Source of the DNA: Megamerina dolium
Taxonomy: Eukaryota; Arthropoda; Insecta; Diptera; Megamerinidae
Length of the DNA: 64,000 nt
Assembly: GCA_963854835.1 (NCBI GenBank)
Contig: OY978528.1
Span: forward strand, 37,341,269 to 37,405,268
Reading direction: 5' to 3'
In this document: in pieces, positions 1-11,223 of the stretch
Layout: every line of letters starts with the position of its first letter
Numbering within the stretch: position 1 is the stretch's first letter
Notes under the pieces: generated by a model
The model's database searches: none
What the model saw: the letters and a program-made list of their open reading frames with translations, nothing else
What the model was told of the DNA's origin: nothing
Translations under genes and position numbers: made by a program

Positions 1-625
1 CAGGAATTCGTTCATTTGCTGCCATGTTGGAAGATCTTTGTGGGAACTTTGAGATTGTTCCCAGAGAGCCAAAGAATCTTCGGACAGTTTTGAGCAACAG
101 ATATGCACCAGGATCGGATCCCAATTGTCTGTCGAGGCGCTTTGAGAGGATAAGACGGAGAGAAAATTATTGATCGTGGTTTGCCTCACTATTTTCGACA
201 CTCACTTGAGGGAGGTTCAAGAGAGCTCTTATTTGTTTGTCGACCAGAATTCGCTTGTTTTCGAAACGGGCCTTTAGCGCATTCAATGCCAATACGAATT
301 TTTCAATCCTGAGCGCGTACTGTTTCACAATTGCTCCAGCTTTTCCTGCTTTTTTGTATTGGAGGTGATACGGTTTTTGGACAGAAGAGAGTTTAGGGTG
401 GTTCATGTAAACCGTCATAAACATGTCGCGGAAGGTCGTCCATTCTTCATACCCGCAGGAAAATATTTCGGTATCACAAGATGGAGCTGTCAGGCAAATC
501 GCGGAATTATTTGCCTGCTCTGTTGCATTGCAAGATTTAATGTAGTGGAAGCAAAAATCGAGTGAACTGCGTGTTTTTGTTTTCTTTTTTCCAAATATTC
601 TGCTACACGGAGATTGCAGTCTCAA
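1..625 (-). pseudogene. BEL/Pao retrotransposon gag fragment
   Basis: On the - strand an open stretch (625 to 167) carries the phrases YEEWTTFRDMF, NHPKLSSVQK, GKAGAIVKQ and RFENKRILVD, which are the hallmark of the gag region (DUF1759) of BEL/Pao LTR elements. After a stop near 167 the similarity continues to the window edge in another frame (TDNWDPILVHIC, LALWEQSQ, also BEL gag phrases), so the copy is broken. Gag would form the capsid of the retrotransposon particle in the cytoplasm. No PBS, LTR or pol is visible because the element runs off the left end. Family assignment is confident; activity is excluded by the stop. Confidence 0.8.
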
Positions 626-823
626 AGTTTAAAATGGAAAAAAATATATATGAGAATACATAAAAAAAGAAATGTGTATACATACATATATGAGATTACA
701 TAAAAAGAAGAAATATCTATATATATCAGTGAATATATATACCAAAGAAAATATATATGAGAATATATAGAAGATTAAATGTGTAATATTACAATTCGTA
801 GATTATTATTATTATTAAGGCTA
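626..823. other. AT-rich low-complexity gap
   Basis: Short degenerate copies of an ATATATGAGAATA-like word alternate with AAAAAGAAG runs. No coding signal seen. Confidence 0.5.
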
Positions 824-835
824 TGAAGCACCGCC
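824..835 (+). repeat. Target-site duplication, left, of SINE copy 1
   Basis: TGAAGCACCGCC, identical to 1203-1214. Confidence 0.85.
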
Positions 836-1202
836 ATGGGTGCCGTAGCTCAGGGGTTAGTGTGTTGGCCTTCTGATCTGTAGGTCGTGGTTCTATCCCT
901 GGCTGACGCATAACAAATTTAATATCGAAAAGGTTTTTCTTTCGAACGGTTCCCACCTGTCGGCAAGCAATTGCCAATTCTTCCGACAGTAAAAACTTGC
1001 CATGAAAAAGCTTCTAAAAGAATTCTGTGACAAAGCTTAGAAAAAGTGATGTCACAAGGGTTCTGCCGTTCGGAACCGGCTAAAATAAGTAGGTCCCTTC
1101 TAATACTGTCCAAAATTTAACATGCACAACAGTAACGGAAGAGAAGCTCGGGCAATGAGCCCTTCGGGGTTTTAAGTGCCAATATTTATTATTTTTTTTT
1201 TG
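836..1202 (+). mobile_element. tRNA-derived SINE, copy 1, with 12-bp target-site duplications
   Basis: The 5' part holds an RNA polymerase III A box (TAGCTCAGGGG, from 846) and a B box-like GGTTCTATCCC near 890. The body is shared with copies at 20735, 52158 and 62706, and the 3' end reads GGGGTTTTAAGTGCC followed by a T/A-rich tail. The copy is flanked by the direct repeat TGAAGCACCGCC at 824-835 and 1203-1214, the expected footprint of LINE-driven target-primed insertion. It is non-coding and depends on a partner LINE that I cannot identify. Confidence 0.85.
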
Positions 1203-1214
1203 TGAAGCACCGCC
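1203..1214 (+). repeat. Target-site duplication, right, of SINE copy 1
   Basis: TGAAGCACCGCC, identical to 824-835. Confidence 0.85.
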
Positions 1215-1831
1215 CCCTGAAGATCTTTTGTGCAGCCTTATTCCCTATCTAGCAGATCTCAAGAATATTTATAAATCTCGTCACTGCTGTGGGATTGATT
1301 TTAACTAGGTCCCTGGGGACTATGAATCCACTGCCTATGTAGTTTAGTCTGCGTCTAACCACATCTGGGCAATTGCAAAGAACGTGTTCTGCTGTTTCCT
1401 GCTCTTCAAGACAGAGTCGACAGAGATCATTGTTAACCACACCTATTTTCATCATGTGGTAATTAAGTTTACAATGACCTGAGGTTCAACATAGCATCTA
1501 CCTTAATGTGCTCAGGGTCAATGAATCTTTTCGACTGCCGCATGCCTGTTTGGATTCTCCAGTAATCGGTTATACTACTTTTTTCCTCTTCACATATTAA
1601 GTTATTTATGAAGCTATTGTTAACCAAACAGAAGGATTCTGGGCATATGAAAGGAGTGCCTGCGCCCTTTTTGGCTGGTGAATCTGCCAGTTCATTGCCT
1701 GCATGCCCCTCGTGTCTTGGTACCCATATTACGCGACTTTGACGAAGTAAAAGGATTTTAAGATAATTCCGAGGCTTAGTATGGGAGCTATATAAAAGTG
1801 GGCGTGGCTTACCACTTTCTAGTAAATCCAA
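1215..1831 (-). pseudogene. LINE ORF2 C-terminus (RNase H and zinc-knuckle tail)
   Basis: The - strand shows the end of an RNase H domain (VIWVPRHEGHAGNELAD, the last catalytic Asp in ELAD) and then, in another frame, a Cys-rich tail (CRLCLEEQETAEHVLCNCP). This order is typical of non-LTR retrotransposons of the LOA/I/Jockey group, where ORF2 ends with RNase H followed by a CCHC-like motif. The copy is 5'-truncated and frameshifted. SINE copy 1 abuts its 3' side. Clade assignment is by motif only. Confidence 0.75.
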
Positions 1832-3677
1832 TTAATTTTTCAACGTTAATCCACACCTTAAATTTGGTGTCCTACGCTGAATAGTTTCTAAGTTATGGTG
1901 GTTAACATTTTTGTTTAATTTCCTCAACTTTGTATGGGAGCCCCAATAAGAAGTGGGCGTGGTACGCTGATTTTTCGCCAGATTATTTCCGACTACCATA
2001 ATTATGATTGTTCTAGACAAAAGGATACAGAAGTTACAGCTATTTCAATTTAAAACAAATTCGGTCATATTGTATGGCGGCTACTATCAACAGTGGGCGT
2101 GGCGCGTCCATTTCCTGTGAGTCTAGTTGCTCCTACAATACTAATCCATACCTAAAATCTCGTTCTTTGACGCTAAATGGTTTATAAGTTATGGCGCTTA
2201 AAAGTTTTAGTTTAATTCCCTTGACTTTGTATGGGAGACCCATGAAGGAGTGGGCGTGGCACACTGATTTTCTGCCAGATTAGTTCCGACTACGATATTA
2301 ATTTCAGTGTCAATTATGGTTATTCTAGACATAAGATGGCCGAAGTTACAGCTGATTCAATTTAAAATTTGTATGGGGGCTACGATAAACAGTGTGCGTG
2401 GTGAGCCCATTTCCTGTTAGCCTAATTGCTCGTACAATACTAATCCATACCTTAAGTCTCGTTGTCCTAGGCTAAATGGTTTGTAAGCTATGGAGCTTAA
2501 AATTTTAGTTTAATAAACTCGACTTTGTATGGGAGACCCATGAAGGAGTGGGCGTGGCACACTGATTTTCCCCCAGATTTTTGCCGACTACGATATTAAT
2601 TTAAGTGTCAATTATGGTTATTCTAGACAGAAGCTGTTTCAATTTAAAATTTGTATGGGGGCTACGATAAACAGTGGGCGTGGTCCGCCCAATTTCTGTG
2701 AGCCTAGTTGCTCGTACAATACTAATCCATACCTTAAATCTCGTTGTCCTACACTAAATGGTTTGTAAGTTATGGAGCTTAAAAGTTTTAGTTTAATTCC
2801 CTTGACTTTGTATGGGAGGCTCATGAAGGAGTGGGCGTGGCACACTGATTTTCTGCCAGATTTTTGCCGACTACGATATTAATTTAAGTGTCAATTATGG
2901 TTATTCTAGACAGAAGATTGCCGAAGTTACAGCTGTTTCAATTTAAAATTTGTATGGGGGCTACGATAAACACTGGGCGTGGTGCGCCCATTTTCTGTGA
3001 GCCTAGTTGCTTGTACAATACTAATCCACACCTTAAATCTCGTTATTCTACGCTGAATAGTTTGCAAGTTATAACCGGTAACATTTTTTTTAATTTCCGC
3101 AACTTTGTATGGGAGACCCAAAAAGCAGTGGGCGTGGCACACTGATTTTCTGCCATATTATTTCAGACTACCATGTTAATCTAAGTGTCAATTATGGTTA
3201 TTCTGGACAGAAGATTGTAGAAGTTACAGCTGTTTCAATTTAAAAGAAGTACAGACACTTTGTATGAGAGCTACGCTAAAAAGTAGGCGTGGCTCAACCA
3301 CTTTTGGCGAGGTTATATAGTAGTATAATATAAGTCTATGTGCCAAATATTGTTGTCCCAAGTGGTATATTATGTGAGTTACAGCAAGTTAAAGATTTTG
3401 AAAATTCCGAGGTTAGTCGCTTTGAATGCTTGGTGTGGGCGTGGCTATTGACCTATCATGCCCAATATCAATCCCCTCCGTACCCTTGGATCATAGGTTA
3501 CTTGTGCCAAATTTCATCGAAATAGCTCAATATTTACTCAAGTTATCGTGCGAACCAGCCAGGTGACAGACAGACGGACGGACGGACGGACGGACGGACA
3601 TCGTTAAATCGAAGTGGACACAAACATCTGACCGAAATGAATATACCATGCATATTGCATTATGCAGGGTATAAAAA
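1740..3677 (+). repeat. Tandem GGGCGTGGC repeat array ending in GCAGGGTATAA
   Basis: The core AGTGGGCGTGG recurs at about 1799, 1950, 2092, 2251, 2391 (variant), 2547, 2674, 2830, 2974 (variant), 3128, 3287 (variant) and 3437. Alternate copies (2251, 2547, 2830, 3128) lie 283-298 bp apart, so the unit is a dimer of about 290 bp with two different half-units, each carrying TTTGTATGGGAG/GGGG near the core. The array ends with an ACGG microsatellite (about 3569-3600) and the terminal word TGCAGGGTATAA (3663-3674 region). Short open frames inside are accidental. A related copy in opposite orientation lies at 50409-51690. Confidence 0.85.
3569..3600 (+). repeat. (ACGG)n microsatellite
   Basis: Consecutive GACGGACG units following GGTGACAGACA, near the right end of the tandem array. 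Confidence 0.9.
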
Positions 3678-4329
3678 TCTTTAGAATTACGATGAAAGGC
3701 GCGGAAAAAGCACGATCTCGTTCGAATGTACTCAAGAATCGAATTGAACCAAAACACATCGGTCGATCGTAGCACGAGCCGCGAAAACCCAAAAACATAA
3801 AAGAGGAATTTATGTGGAGAGTTGGGTTGCCATATTGTAAGCATGAAATCCAGGTAAGTATTAAGGTAATGTAAGTATTATTCAGTTCAAATAGAGGTAT
3901 TTTCTATATTTCAGGGACCCACAGTATGGCTTGTCTAAAGGGATTTAGACAAATTTTATACATTTTTATAGAGTTTATTTTTATGATATTTAGTTTTAAG
4001 TACAGGTGCTTATTTCAAAAACAACATGTATAACAATTGAATTTGATATGATAGGATCATAATTTTTAAAGGTAATATGTAGCTTTTATTAATGTGTAAA
4101 ACAATCGTTCATAAAAATCGGACGTCAAGTCAATGAGTTATGAGAAAAAAATCATTATAGCGGTTATTAAAGGGTGCCGTAAAACATTTTTTATAGTCCT
4201 AGAACATTCTCTAGGTAAGTGTTCAGAAACGATTGGAACAAAATGATATTTTTTTCTCCATATATTGTGATACGATCTAGGATGTAACTCTTAGTTCAAC
4301 ATACATCCACTAGGAAGTTTAGTATAGAT
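3678..4329. other. No recognised feature
   Basis: AT-rich sequence without coding or repeat signals that I can name. Confidence 0.4.
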
Positions 4330-4445
4330 CCTACCCATGATAGGTTAGGTTAGGATATGTGGCTGCCCTCTCTCTGAGAGGACACACTTAGGCATAAAGA
4401 CCCATTGTGATACCACCGCATTAGAAGGGACTTACTTATATTAGG
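4330..4445 (+). repeat. Interspersed repeat fragment beginning GGTTAGGTTAGG
   Basis: Contains TAGGTTAGGTTAGG, TGTGGCTGCCCTCTCTCTG and ATTGTGATACCACC. Its last part (TTAGAAGGGACTTACTTAT) resembles the reverse of the SINE body. Short diverged dispersed repeat; identity uncertain. Confidence 0.35.
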
Positions 4446-4586
4446 TGTAGTAAAAGGAAATCCACTACTTTTCGAATAGATGGCTAAAATCTGTATCTCG
4501 CGTTGTATAAGTGCGATCAGGTTACGCTAGATGGCGTTACAAAGATAGGATTTCGTAATAAATAAACTTTTCAGGAAGTTTTGTGA

Positions 4587-4865
4587 TTGCTTGACTCAGT
4601 ATTGTTTAAGCACACGTCAAAGATGGACACCAGTAAAGAGAAAATACGCCATATTTTACAGTTTTTCTTCGATAAAGGCGAAAACGCAATCCATACGGCT
4701 GAAAATGTGAATAGTGTTTATGGTCCTGATACTGTAACAGCCAATCACGTGCAATTTTGGTTTCGTCGATTCCGTTCACGATTAGTAGTAGTGTATATTC
4801 TCGTGAATGAAATAGACGAAGTAAAGAAATCAACCACAAACGCATACAGAAAGAAAAAGAAATGA
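4587..4865 (+). pseudogene. mariner transposase N-terminal fragment
   Basis: From about 4623 the frame reads MDTSKEKIRHILQFFFDKGE and later TVTANHVQFWFRRFRS, the N-terminal helix-turn-helix region of mariner transposases that binds the terminal inverted repeats. After the FRS motif the frame loses similarity and stops at 4865; no catalytic domain (HDN or DYHLF motifs) follows. An upstream in-frame Met at 4587 is probably not the original start; the Met at 4623 matches the family. A truncated, dead copy. Confidence 0.8.
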
Positions 4866-5559
4866 GGAAGACACACACACGATTTTGACAACATAAGTAA
4901 ACCTTTTCTGACTTGATGACTTGGGGCCAATTAAAAGCTTTTTCAATTTCAATGCCTTGTATTCTTATACAATGAATCCTACTTTACTGCGTTTCAACTT
5001 ATTGGTTATTAAATATTCCCTGAAAAGACCCCCAATTTAGTTTGGCATTCATTCTACAACGTCCTGTGAGCAATTCCGAGATGATTTTTAGATTGTTCTG
5101 GGCCGTTTGTTAGAATTAGTATTAGGATGTTACGGTAGAAGATATTACTCTCTTGTACCGCGACCACTAAAGTCTGTTGTACGACCTCTAGTATTTTCAG
5201 TGTATTTATACCACATCCTTGTAAACTGTGTCTAAATATTTTATAATATCCTGAACTTGTACTCCTAGGAATTTTTCTTGTTCGAACTCGTGTGTGTCAA
5301 GACTCTTGCAAGATCTCTAAGAAAAGCTGGGCATTTGGAAATAATTTTTTCAAGCACTAATATTATTTTAGTAGAAATTTTTCCGCTCCACTGCCACTAG
5401 GATGGAAGTGGAAAGTTTTTTTCACTATCACTAATATAATAGTGGAAGTGAGTAAACTATTTTATTCCACTAAATAAGTAGTTAATAATATCAACCAGCT
5501 GCACTACAACTAGAAAGAGTGGCATTAAGAGTAGTCCACTTAAAATTTAGTGTATCATC
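4866..5559. other. No recognised feature
   Basis: No open frame or repeat that I can assign; AT-rich with several ATTAGT-like words. Confidence 0.4.
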
Positions 5560-5776
5560 TGTAATAAGCTGTGCTTATTATCTGCAATAAAGTCTACAGA
5601 CTTCTTTATTCTTGAAAATGAACTTCTTTTGCAACATCATACTTGTAAACTATTTGAAATTCTTAAGCTTACTTAAAATAACGGGACACCGTTACAGTAG
5701 TTCCTTGTATATATTTTGACATTTTGCTTACACGACAGAGGTAATATAAATTAAAGGTGCGTCCACACTTATTACA
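5560..5776 (-). repeat. 3' LTR of Ty3-B
   Basis: 217 bp bounded by TGTAATAAG at 5560 and CTTATTACA ending at 5776, a perfect 9-bp inverted terminus. Its first about 70 bp match the remnant at 13247-13317 with few changes, confirming it as an LTR. Confidence 0.85.
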
Positions 5777-5792
5777 CGCTTTTTTCTTCTTG
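5777..5792 (-). other. Polypurine tract of Ty3-B
   Basis: Directly beside the LTR the - strand reads CAAGAAGAAAAAAGCG, the purine-rich primer for plus-strand synthesis. Confidence 0.7.
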
Positions 5793-5812
5793 ATTAAATT
5801 GAACAATTATTG

Positions 5813-6514
5813 CTATTTGCGCTTGCACCGTGTTTCAACTCCATAATCCCTACCAAAACGCAGTGGTGGCCGAATTACTCGACCGCTCCTAGATCTGTTC
5901 GTTTCAGCGGAATCTGAAACGAAAAGCCGAATTACTCGACAGCTCCTAGATCTTTTCGTTTCAGCGGAAGAATCGGCTGAATGGTTTGCTTCTGAACGAG
6001 TGGCCTCTAGGCAAGTTTGATTTATAGCCGTTGTTGCCGGCCTATCAAAGTCTGTTGTTAGGCTCTGTTCATCCACCGTACCATCGCTATAACTCCCATC
6101 ATTCGATCCATACATTTTGTTTTCTTCACCAACCATTTCGACGTTAACATTTTCATTTCGATTATTTTCAGGTGGTATTACAATTGAAATTTCCTTAAAG
6201 CTATCAGTGGGACTATCTGCCTGTGTTTTAATATTTTCTTCAAACAACAAATCACTAGCATAAAAATCTTTATTAACAGTTTTCGCAATAAATCTTCTAT
6301 TTCGTCTAAAGTGATTATCAAAACTATCTTTCACAATGTATGACCTATTATTGAAATTTGTCACAACTGTGCCATAATGCCATTCCTTTCCATTTTTTTT
6401 AAATAACCAAGTCTCCGTCATTTAAAACCGGTAACGACTTCGCTCTTCGATCATAATAATATTTTTTCTTTTCCCTTTTTTGTTCTAATTTATTTCTTCT
6501 TCTTTAGCACTTCT
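5813..6514 (-). pseudogene. Ty3-B pol C-terminus (end of integrase)
   Basis: The - strand shows a basic integrase tail (KKKYYYDRRAK, then LPVLNDGD) in one frame around 6480-6425 and then WHYGTVVTNFNNRSYIVKD and RRNRRFIA, the conserved C-terminal beta-barrel region of Ty3/gypsy integrases. A Ser/Arg-rich tail with a duplicated RSRSGRVIR-type unit (about 5870-5960) ends the protein. The Met at 6421 is not a real start: similarity continues upstream through a frameshift to the RTE insertion point. Confidence 0.8.
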
Positions 6515-6522
6515 TTCGCAAC
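6515..6522 (+). repeat. Target-site duplication, left, of RTE copy 1
   Basis: TTCGCAAC, matching 7206-7213. Confidence 0.7.
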
Positions 6523-7205
6523 TTACTTACTTACTTATGTGGCCATAACAACCGAATATCGATTTAGGCCGAAAATAACATGCTTCGCCAGCCATCTCTG
6601 TTCTTCGCTAGCTGGCGCCAGTTAGAAATTCCAAGCGCCGTCAGGTTCTCCAGTACTTGGCCTTTCCATCGGAGGTTTGGTGTTCGTCTTCTGCGTCGTC
6701 CTCCAGCGGGTTCCGAATATAACACCTTCTTAGCTGGAGCATGTTCTTTCATTCGCTCGACATGACCTAGCCAGCGCAGCCGCTGGATTTTGATGCGCTT
6801 TACTATGTCAATATCGGCATACAGCTCGTACAACTCATGGTTGTACCTTATTCGGTACTCGTCACCAACGCAAAAATTTCCAAAGATCTTGCGTAGGACT
6901 TTTCTCTCGAAAACTCCAAGCATTCGCTCATCCGAGGTGGAAATTGTCCAGGATTCAGCGGCATATGTTAGGACAGGCATGATGAGAGACTTGTAGAGTG
7001 TAGTTTTCGTTCTTCGAGAGAGGGCTCGACTTCTCAATTGCTTACTCAGCCCAAAGTAACACCTGTTAGCAAGAGTTATCCTACGCATGATCTCCAAGCT
7101 GACGTCATTACTGCTGTTAATGCTGGTTTCAAGATAGACAAAGTCCCTTACTACTTCAAAAGCGTAGTTGTCAACAGTGACGTGCTGTCCAAGACGCCAG
7201 GACTC
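6523..7205 (-). mobile_element. RTE-type LINE copy 1, 5'-truncated
   Basis: On the - strand the C-terminal part of the RTE reverse transcriptase is read ([55 protein letters not shown]). The 3' end (left) is TTATGGCCACATAAGTAAGT with an ACTT repeat on the + strand. The copy is 5'-truncated at 7205 and flanked by TTCGCAAC. RTE reverse transcriptases copy their RNA at the target; this fragment lacks the endonuclease and catalytic palm and is dead. Confidence 0.9.
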
Positions 7206-8004
7206 TTCGCAACAGTGACTAATACCGGGAGACCCGTCTTAATTAATCTTCTAGAAAACAATTCGGACAGTGTAGCATTCATGCCAGCGACTGGGGTCGT
7301 GTTATACTCCAGGATTCGGTACTGAAACCGATCGACCTCATTTACCTCATAACATCGTTTTAATATGTTCTTCGCAATGGCAACCCCCTTCTCTGCCAAT
7401 CCATTGCTTTGTGGATATTTTGGACTTGAGAATCTCCACTGGATGTTATATTCGTTTGCAAATTGTTTAAATTCGATCGACCCGAATGGACTATTGTCAG
7501 TTTCCAGAATTAATGGGTAACCCACCCTGTTAAAAATATCCTAAATAACATTTATAATGTGCCCTGACGTTTTATTTTGCAATTTTGCTGTCACCAGATA
7601 ATTTGAGTATGAGTCAAGTAGAGATACATAGTCGCGGTAGCATACTCAAAAAGGTCCATTGCAACTATCTGAAATGGATATTTCGGAATGGTTTCCTGCA
7701 CTAGTGGCTCCCTTTGAATGTTTCGTCGGAACTTTTCACAGACGTTGCAAGATGCAACTAGTTCCTTAATTTGCGCATTCATTCTTGGCCAGTAATATAA
7801 CATTCTTGCCCGCGCAAGTGTTTTTTCGATTCCTAAATGCGGCGCATGTAACCAATCCAAAAGTGTTCGTTGCATTTCCGCCGGAATAACTAACCTGTGA
7901 TTGAGAAATAAACACCCATTTTCAAAATGTAGTTCCGATTTAAATTTGTCAAATTGTTGTCCCAATTCCTCAAGTTGGGGATAATTTGGCCAACCGTTTT
8001 CCAC
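7206..8004 (-). pseudogene. Ty3-B integrase zinc-binding and catalytic core
   Basis: 8004 to 7591 carries the integrase zinc finger (HAPHLGIEKTLARAR with the two His; SCNVCEKF with the two Cys) and the start of the catalytic core (VAMDLFEY, first catalytic Asp). After a frame break near 7590, 7525 to 7213 continues with LETDNSPFGS (second Asp) and YPQSNGLAEKGV (catalytic Glu). All three DDE positions can therefore be located, but in two frames. The RTE copy 1 insertion ends this piece at 7213. Confidence 0.85.
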
Positions 8005-8049
8005 GTACTTACAAATACGCGAGTACTTCGGATTGCTTTCAAGTACTTA

Positions 8050-8344
8050 TCAATATAAATTGTAATTGTCTTCCGTTAGACAAATCGGTTTTGTTACCGA
8101 GTGAATGAGAACCGATAGTTCTTCAATTTCTGACATTTCCGATAGCTGTGCTCTCGACAAACAGCCGGCCACAAGCATTTGTTTACCCGGTTTATATGTT
8201 ACCACAATTTGTGGATATTTAAGGAGGAACATAAGCATTCCTTGAAGCCGCATTGTCACATCATTAATATCGCGCTTGATCAAGGATTCGAGTGGCTTGT
8301 GATCACTTTCAACAGTGAATTCGCGACTGTATAGCATGTAATGG
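8050..8344 (-). pseudogene. Ty3-B RNase H, distal part
   Basis: REFTVESDHKPLESL contains a catalytic Asp of the retroviral-type RNase H, and YKPGKQMLVAGCLSRA is the conserved end of the domain (usually N-x-x-A-D-x-L-S-R; here ADALSR is replaced by AGCLSR, a damaged Asp). The piece begins at the RTE insertion point; the N-terminal half of the same domain is at 11517-11902. Confidence 0.8.
8330..8344 (+). repeat. Target-site duplication, left, of RTE copy 2
   Basis: TATAGCATGTAATGG, identical to 11502-11516. Confidence 0.9.
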
Positions 8345-8680
8345 TGGTCTGGTGGTGTTTTCGCAAGGTAACGTATCTAACTGCCTCAACCGGGTGGGGC
8401 TAGCGCAATCCTTTTTGAACTCATCGCAAGTCAACTCACTGGTTGTCATGTAGTTTGATCTGAGCGCTATGTGATAAGGTATCATCACTATCATATCATC
8501 AGAATCATCATTTGTTAATGAGGGGTAGTCATATAGCTTGCTCTGCTTACTCTGTGATGGCGCTTTCATTATTAATACTGGGGGCCCTCCATGTGGCGAC
8601 CACCGGGCAACGTCTTACTAGCACCCGCTGGGAGGCGGCTGAAGTGAGTGGCGAAAATCTCCTCGGTTAGAGGTTGTGCG
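8345..8680 (+). other. 5' leader of RTE copy 2
   Basis: Non-coding sequence between the 5' target duplication and the first endonuclease similarity. It ends in GC-rich GGGGGCCCTCCATGTGGCGA and GCTGGGAGGCGGC stretches. This leader is not seen in the other copies, which are all 5'-truncated, so it may contain the internal promoter. Confidence 0.5.
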
Positions 8681-10108
8681 TTGGGAAAATTCAGCCTCCA
8701 CCAGAACACCTCCGATAACGGAATGAGGCTGATCGACTTCGCCGCAGCACGAAACATGGTAATTGGTGGTACCAGATTCCAGCATCTCGACATCCACAAA
8801 GCGACATGGCTGTCTCTAGATCAACGTACAAGAAACCAAATTGATCATGTGCTGATTGACGGAAGGCATGCTTCCAGTGTGATGGACGTGAAGCCAACAT
8901 CGACTCGGATCACTACCTTGTTGCAGCTAAGGTGCGCACACGCCTATGTATCGCAAATAACAAGAGAAGTCCCACACAGAGAAAGCTCGACGTCAGTAAG
9001 CTGCGATCACCAGAGACAGCAGATGCATTTTCCACTCGACTATCGGATCTGCTTATGCAGAACACTCCCCCACTTTATGATACATGCGCACGGTGGACAC
9101 ATATATCCCACTCCATGACTACTGCTGCCGAGGAGGTAATCGGTTACTACCGGCCTCTGTCGCAACGCTACCGTAAAGAAAGACGCCGCCTACAGAAAAA
9201 CCCTGCGTGCCTGCGTAACGCGGGCTGTTAAGGAGCGGTACAGAGAGAAAAGGAGTGCAGAGAGACGTCTTTCAGGCGCAAGAAAAGAGAACAATTAAGA
9301 CGCGAGTGTGAGGAGATAGAGTTGTGTACCGACAAGAATGAGACTCGAAAATATCAAGCGCCTGAGTGGAGGTTTAAATCCCGGAGCCTCTTCTTGTCGT
9401 GATGGAAATGGGAATCTGGTTACAGATGTCCAGAGTCTACTGAGCCTATGGAGGGAACACTTCTCCACGTTACTGAATGGCGATGCTACGAACAATTCCG
9501 CCAGTGGAGGAGATTGGCCGATAACCCCAATTACAGACGATGGTGTTGATGTTCCACCACCCGACTATGACGAGGTTGAAACGGCCATTTTAAGGCTGAA
9601 GAACAACAAAGCTGCAGGTGCTGATGGCCTGCCTGCCGAGTTGTTTAAGACCGGAGGCGATGAGCTGCTCACCCGCATGCACCAGCTCATAAGCAGAATA
9701 TAGTCGGATGAAAGCATGCCTGATGATTGGAGGCTCAGTGTTCTCTGTCCTGTACATAAAAAAGGAGACCCCACAATTTGCGCCAACTACCGTGGAATAA
9801 GTCTCCTGAGCATCGCATACAAGGTTCTATCGAGCGTACTGTGTGAAAGGTTGAAGCCTATGCTCAGCAACCTGATTGGACCGTATCAGTGTGGCTTCAG
9901 ACCTGGTAAATCCACCATCGACCAGATTTTCACTGCGCCAAATCCTGGAGAAGACCCAAGAAAAACAGATCGACACACACCACCTATTTGTTGATTATAA
10001 AGCCGCTTTCGACAGTCCGGTAAGGGATTACCTCTACGCAGCAATGTCTGAGTTCGGTATTCCTGCAAAGCTCATTCGACTTTGTAGAATGACACTGCAT
10101 AACTCCCG

Positions 10109-10829
10109 TTGTGCAGTGAAAATTGGGAAGGACCTCTCGCACCGTTTAATACCGAACGGGGTTTCAGACAAGGTGATTCGTTATCGTGCGACTTCTTCAA
10201 TCTTATTATGGAGAAAATAATACGAGCTGCTGATCTACGACTTAATGGCACTATCTTCAACAAAAGTGTGATGCTGTTAGCGTATGCCGACGATATTGAC
10301 ATAATCGGCATGAACACGCGAGCAGTCAGTGCAGCATTCTCAGAGTTGGAAAGAGAGTCGCGTCGGATGGGTCCCAACGTGAACGAGGGCAAGACGAAGT
10401 ATCTAGTGTCAACAAACAAAGAGTCCCGGCGTCTTGGACAGCACGTCACTGTTGACAACTACGCTTTTGAAGTAGTAAGGGACTTTGTCTATCTTGGAAC
10501 CAGCATTAACAGCAGTATTGACGTCAGCTTGGAGATCATGCTTAGGAGAACTGCTAACAGGTGTTACTTTGGGCTGAGTAAGCAATTGAGAAGTCGAGCC
10601 CTCTCTCGAAGAACGAAAACTACACTCTACAAGGCTCTCATCATGCCTGTCCTAACATATGCCGCTGAATCCTGGACAATTTCCACCTCGGATGAGCGAA
10701 TGCTTGGAGTTTTCGAGAGAAAAGTCCTACGCAAGATCTTTGGAAATTTTTGCGTTGGTGACGAGTACCGAATAAGGTACAACCATGAGTTGTACGAGCT
10801 GTATTCTGATATTGACATAGTTAAGCGCG
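10109..10829 (+). pseudogene. RTE copy 2 reverse transcriptase, palm to C-terminus
   Basis: The longest open piece of this copy. It contains [19 protein letters not shown] (template grip), AYADDIDIIG (catalytic Asp pair), [19 protein letters not shown], the [19 protein letters not shown] thumb region and [18 protein letters not shown]. After IDIVKRE near 10829 the sequence jumps into endonuclease, so the frame that runs to 10909 is chimeric. Confidence 0.85.
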
Positions 10830-11223
10830 AACAAGAGGCTGGCCACAATCCGCATCAAGGCAAAATTTTGCAACATCAGCCTTATATGTGCCCACGCTCC
10901 GACGGATGAGAAGGACAATGTGACCAAGGAGAATTCCTTTCAGCTCCTCGAAGAAGCTTATGACCGTTGCCCCCGCCATGATATCAAAATCGTGCTTGGC
11001 GACTTTAATGCCAGGGTGGGCAAGGAAGGTACCTTTGGTCCAACTGTCGGAAAATTCAGCCTCCACCAGAACACCTCCTATAACGAAATGAGGATGATCG
11101 ACTTCGCCGCAGCACGAAACATGGTAATTGGTGGTACCAGATTCCAGCATCTCGATATCCACAAAGCGACATGGCTGTCTCCAGATCAACGTACAAGAAA
11201 CCAAATTGATCATGTGGTGATCT
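10829..11223 (+). other. Endonuclease segment displaced into the RTE 3' region
   Basis: Reads RLATIRIKAK-like, ICAHAPTDEKDNVTKE, HDIKIVLGDFNARVG and GTRFQHLDIHKATW, the apurinic-type endonuclease of the same RTE family (compare 55255-55660). In an intact element it lies about 2 kb further 5'. The words AAGCGC before and GGCGCATC after the segment overlap at GCGC, at the place where other copies read AAGCGCATCAAAATC. Confidence 0.9.

Noticed and set aside
840..910. Possible tRNA gene
   Set aside because: Pol III boxes are present but the acceptor stem does not close and the sequence continues as a SINE shared with other loci.
2888..3145. 85-residue frame over the tandem array, and its antisense partner
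   Set aside because: Shadow frames in a non-coding repeat; no codon bias or family match.
5813..6421. Independent 202-residue gene
   Set aside because: It is the end of Ty3-B pol; similarity continues upstream of the Met in another frame.
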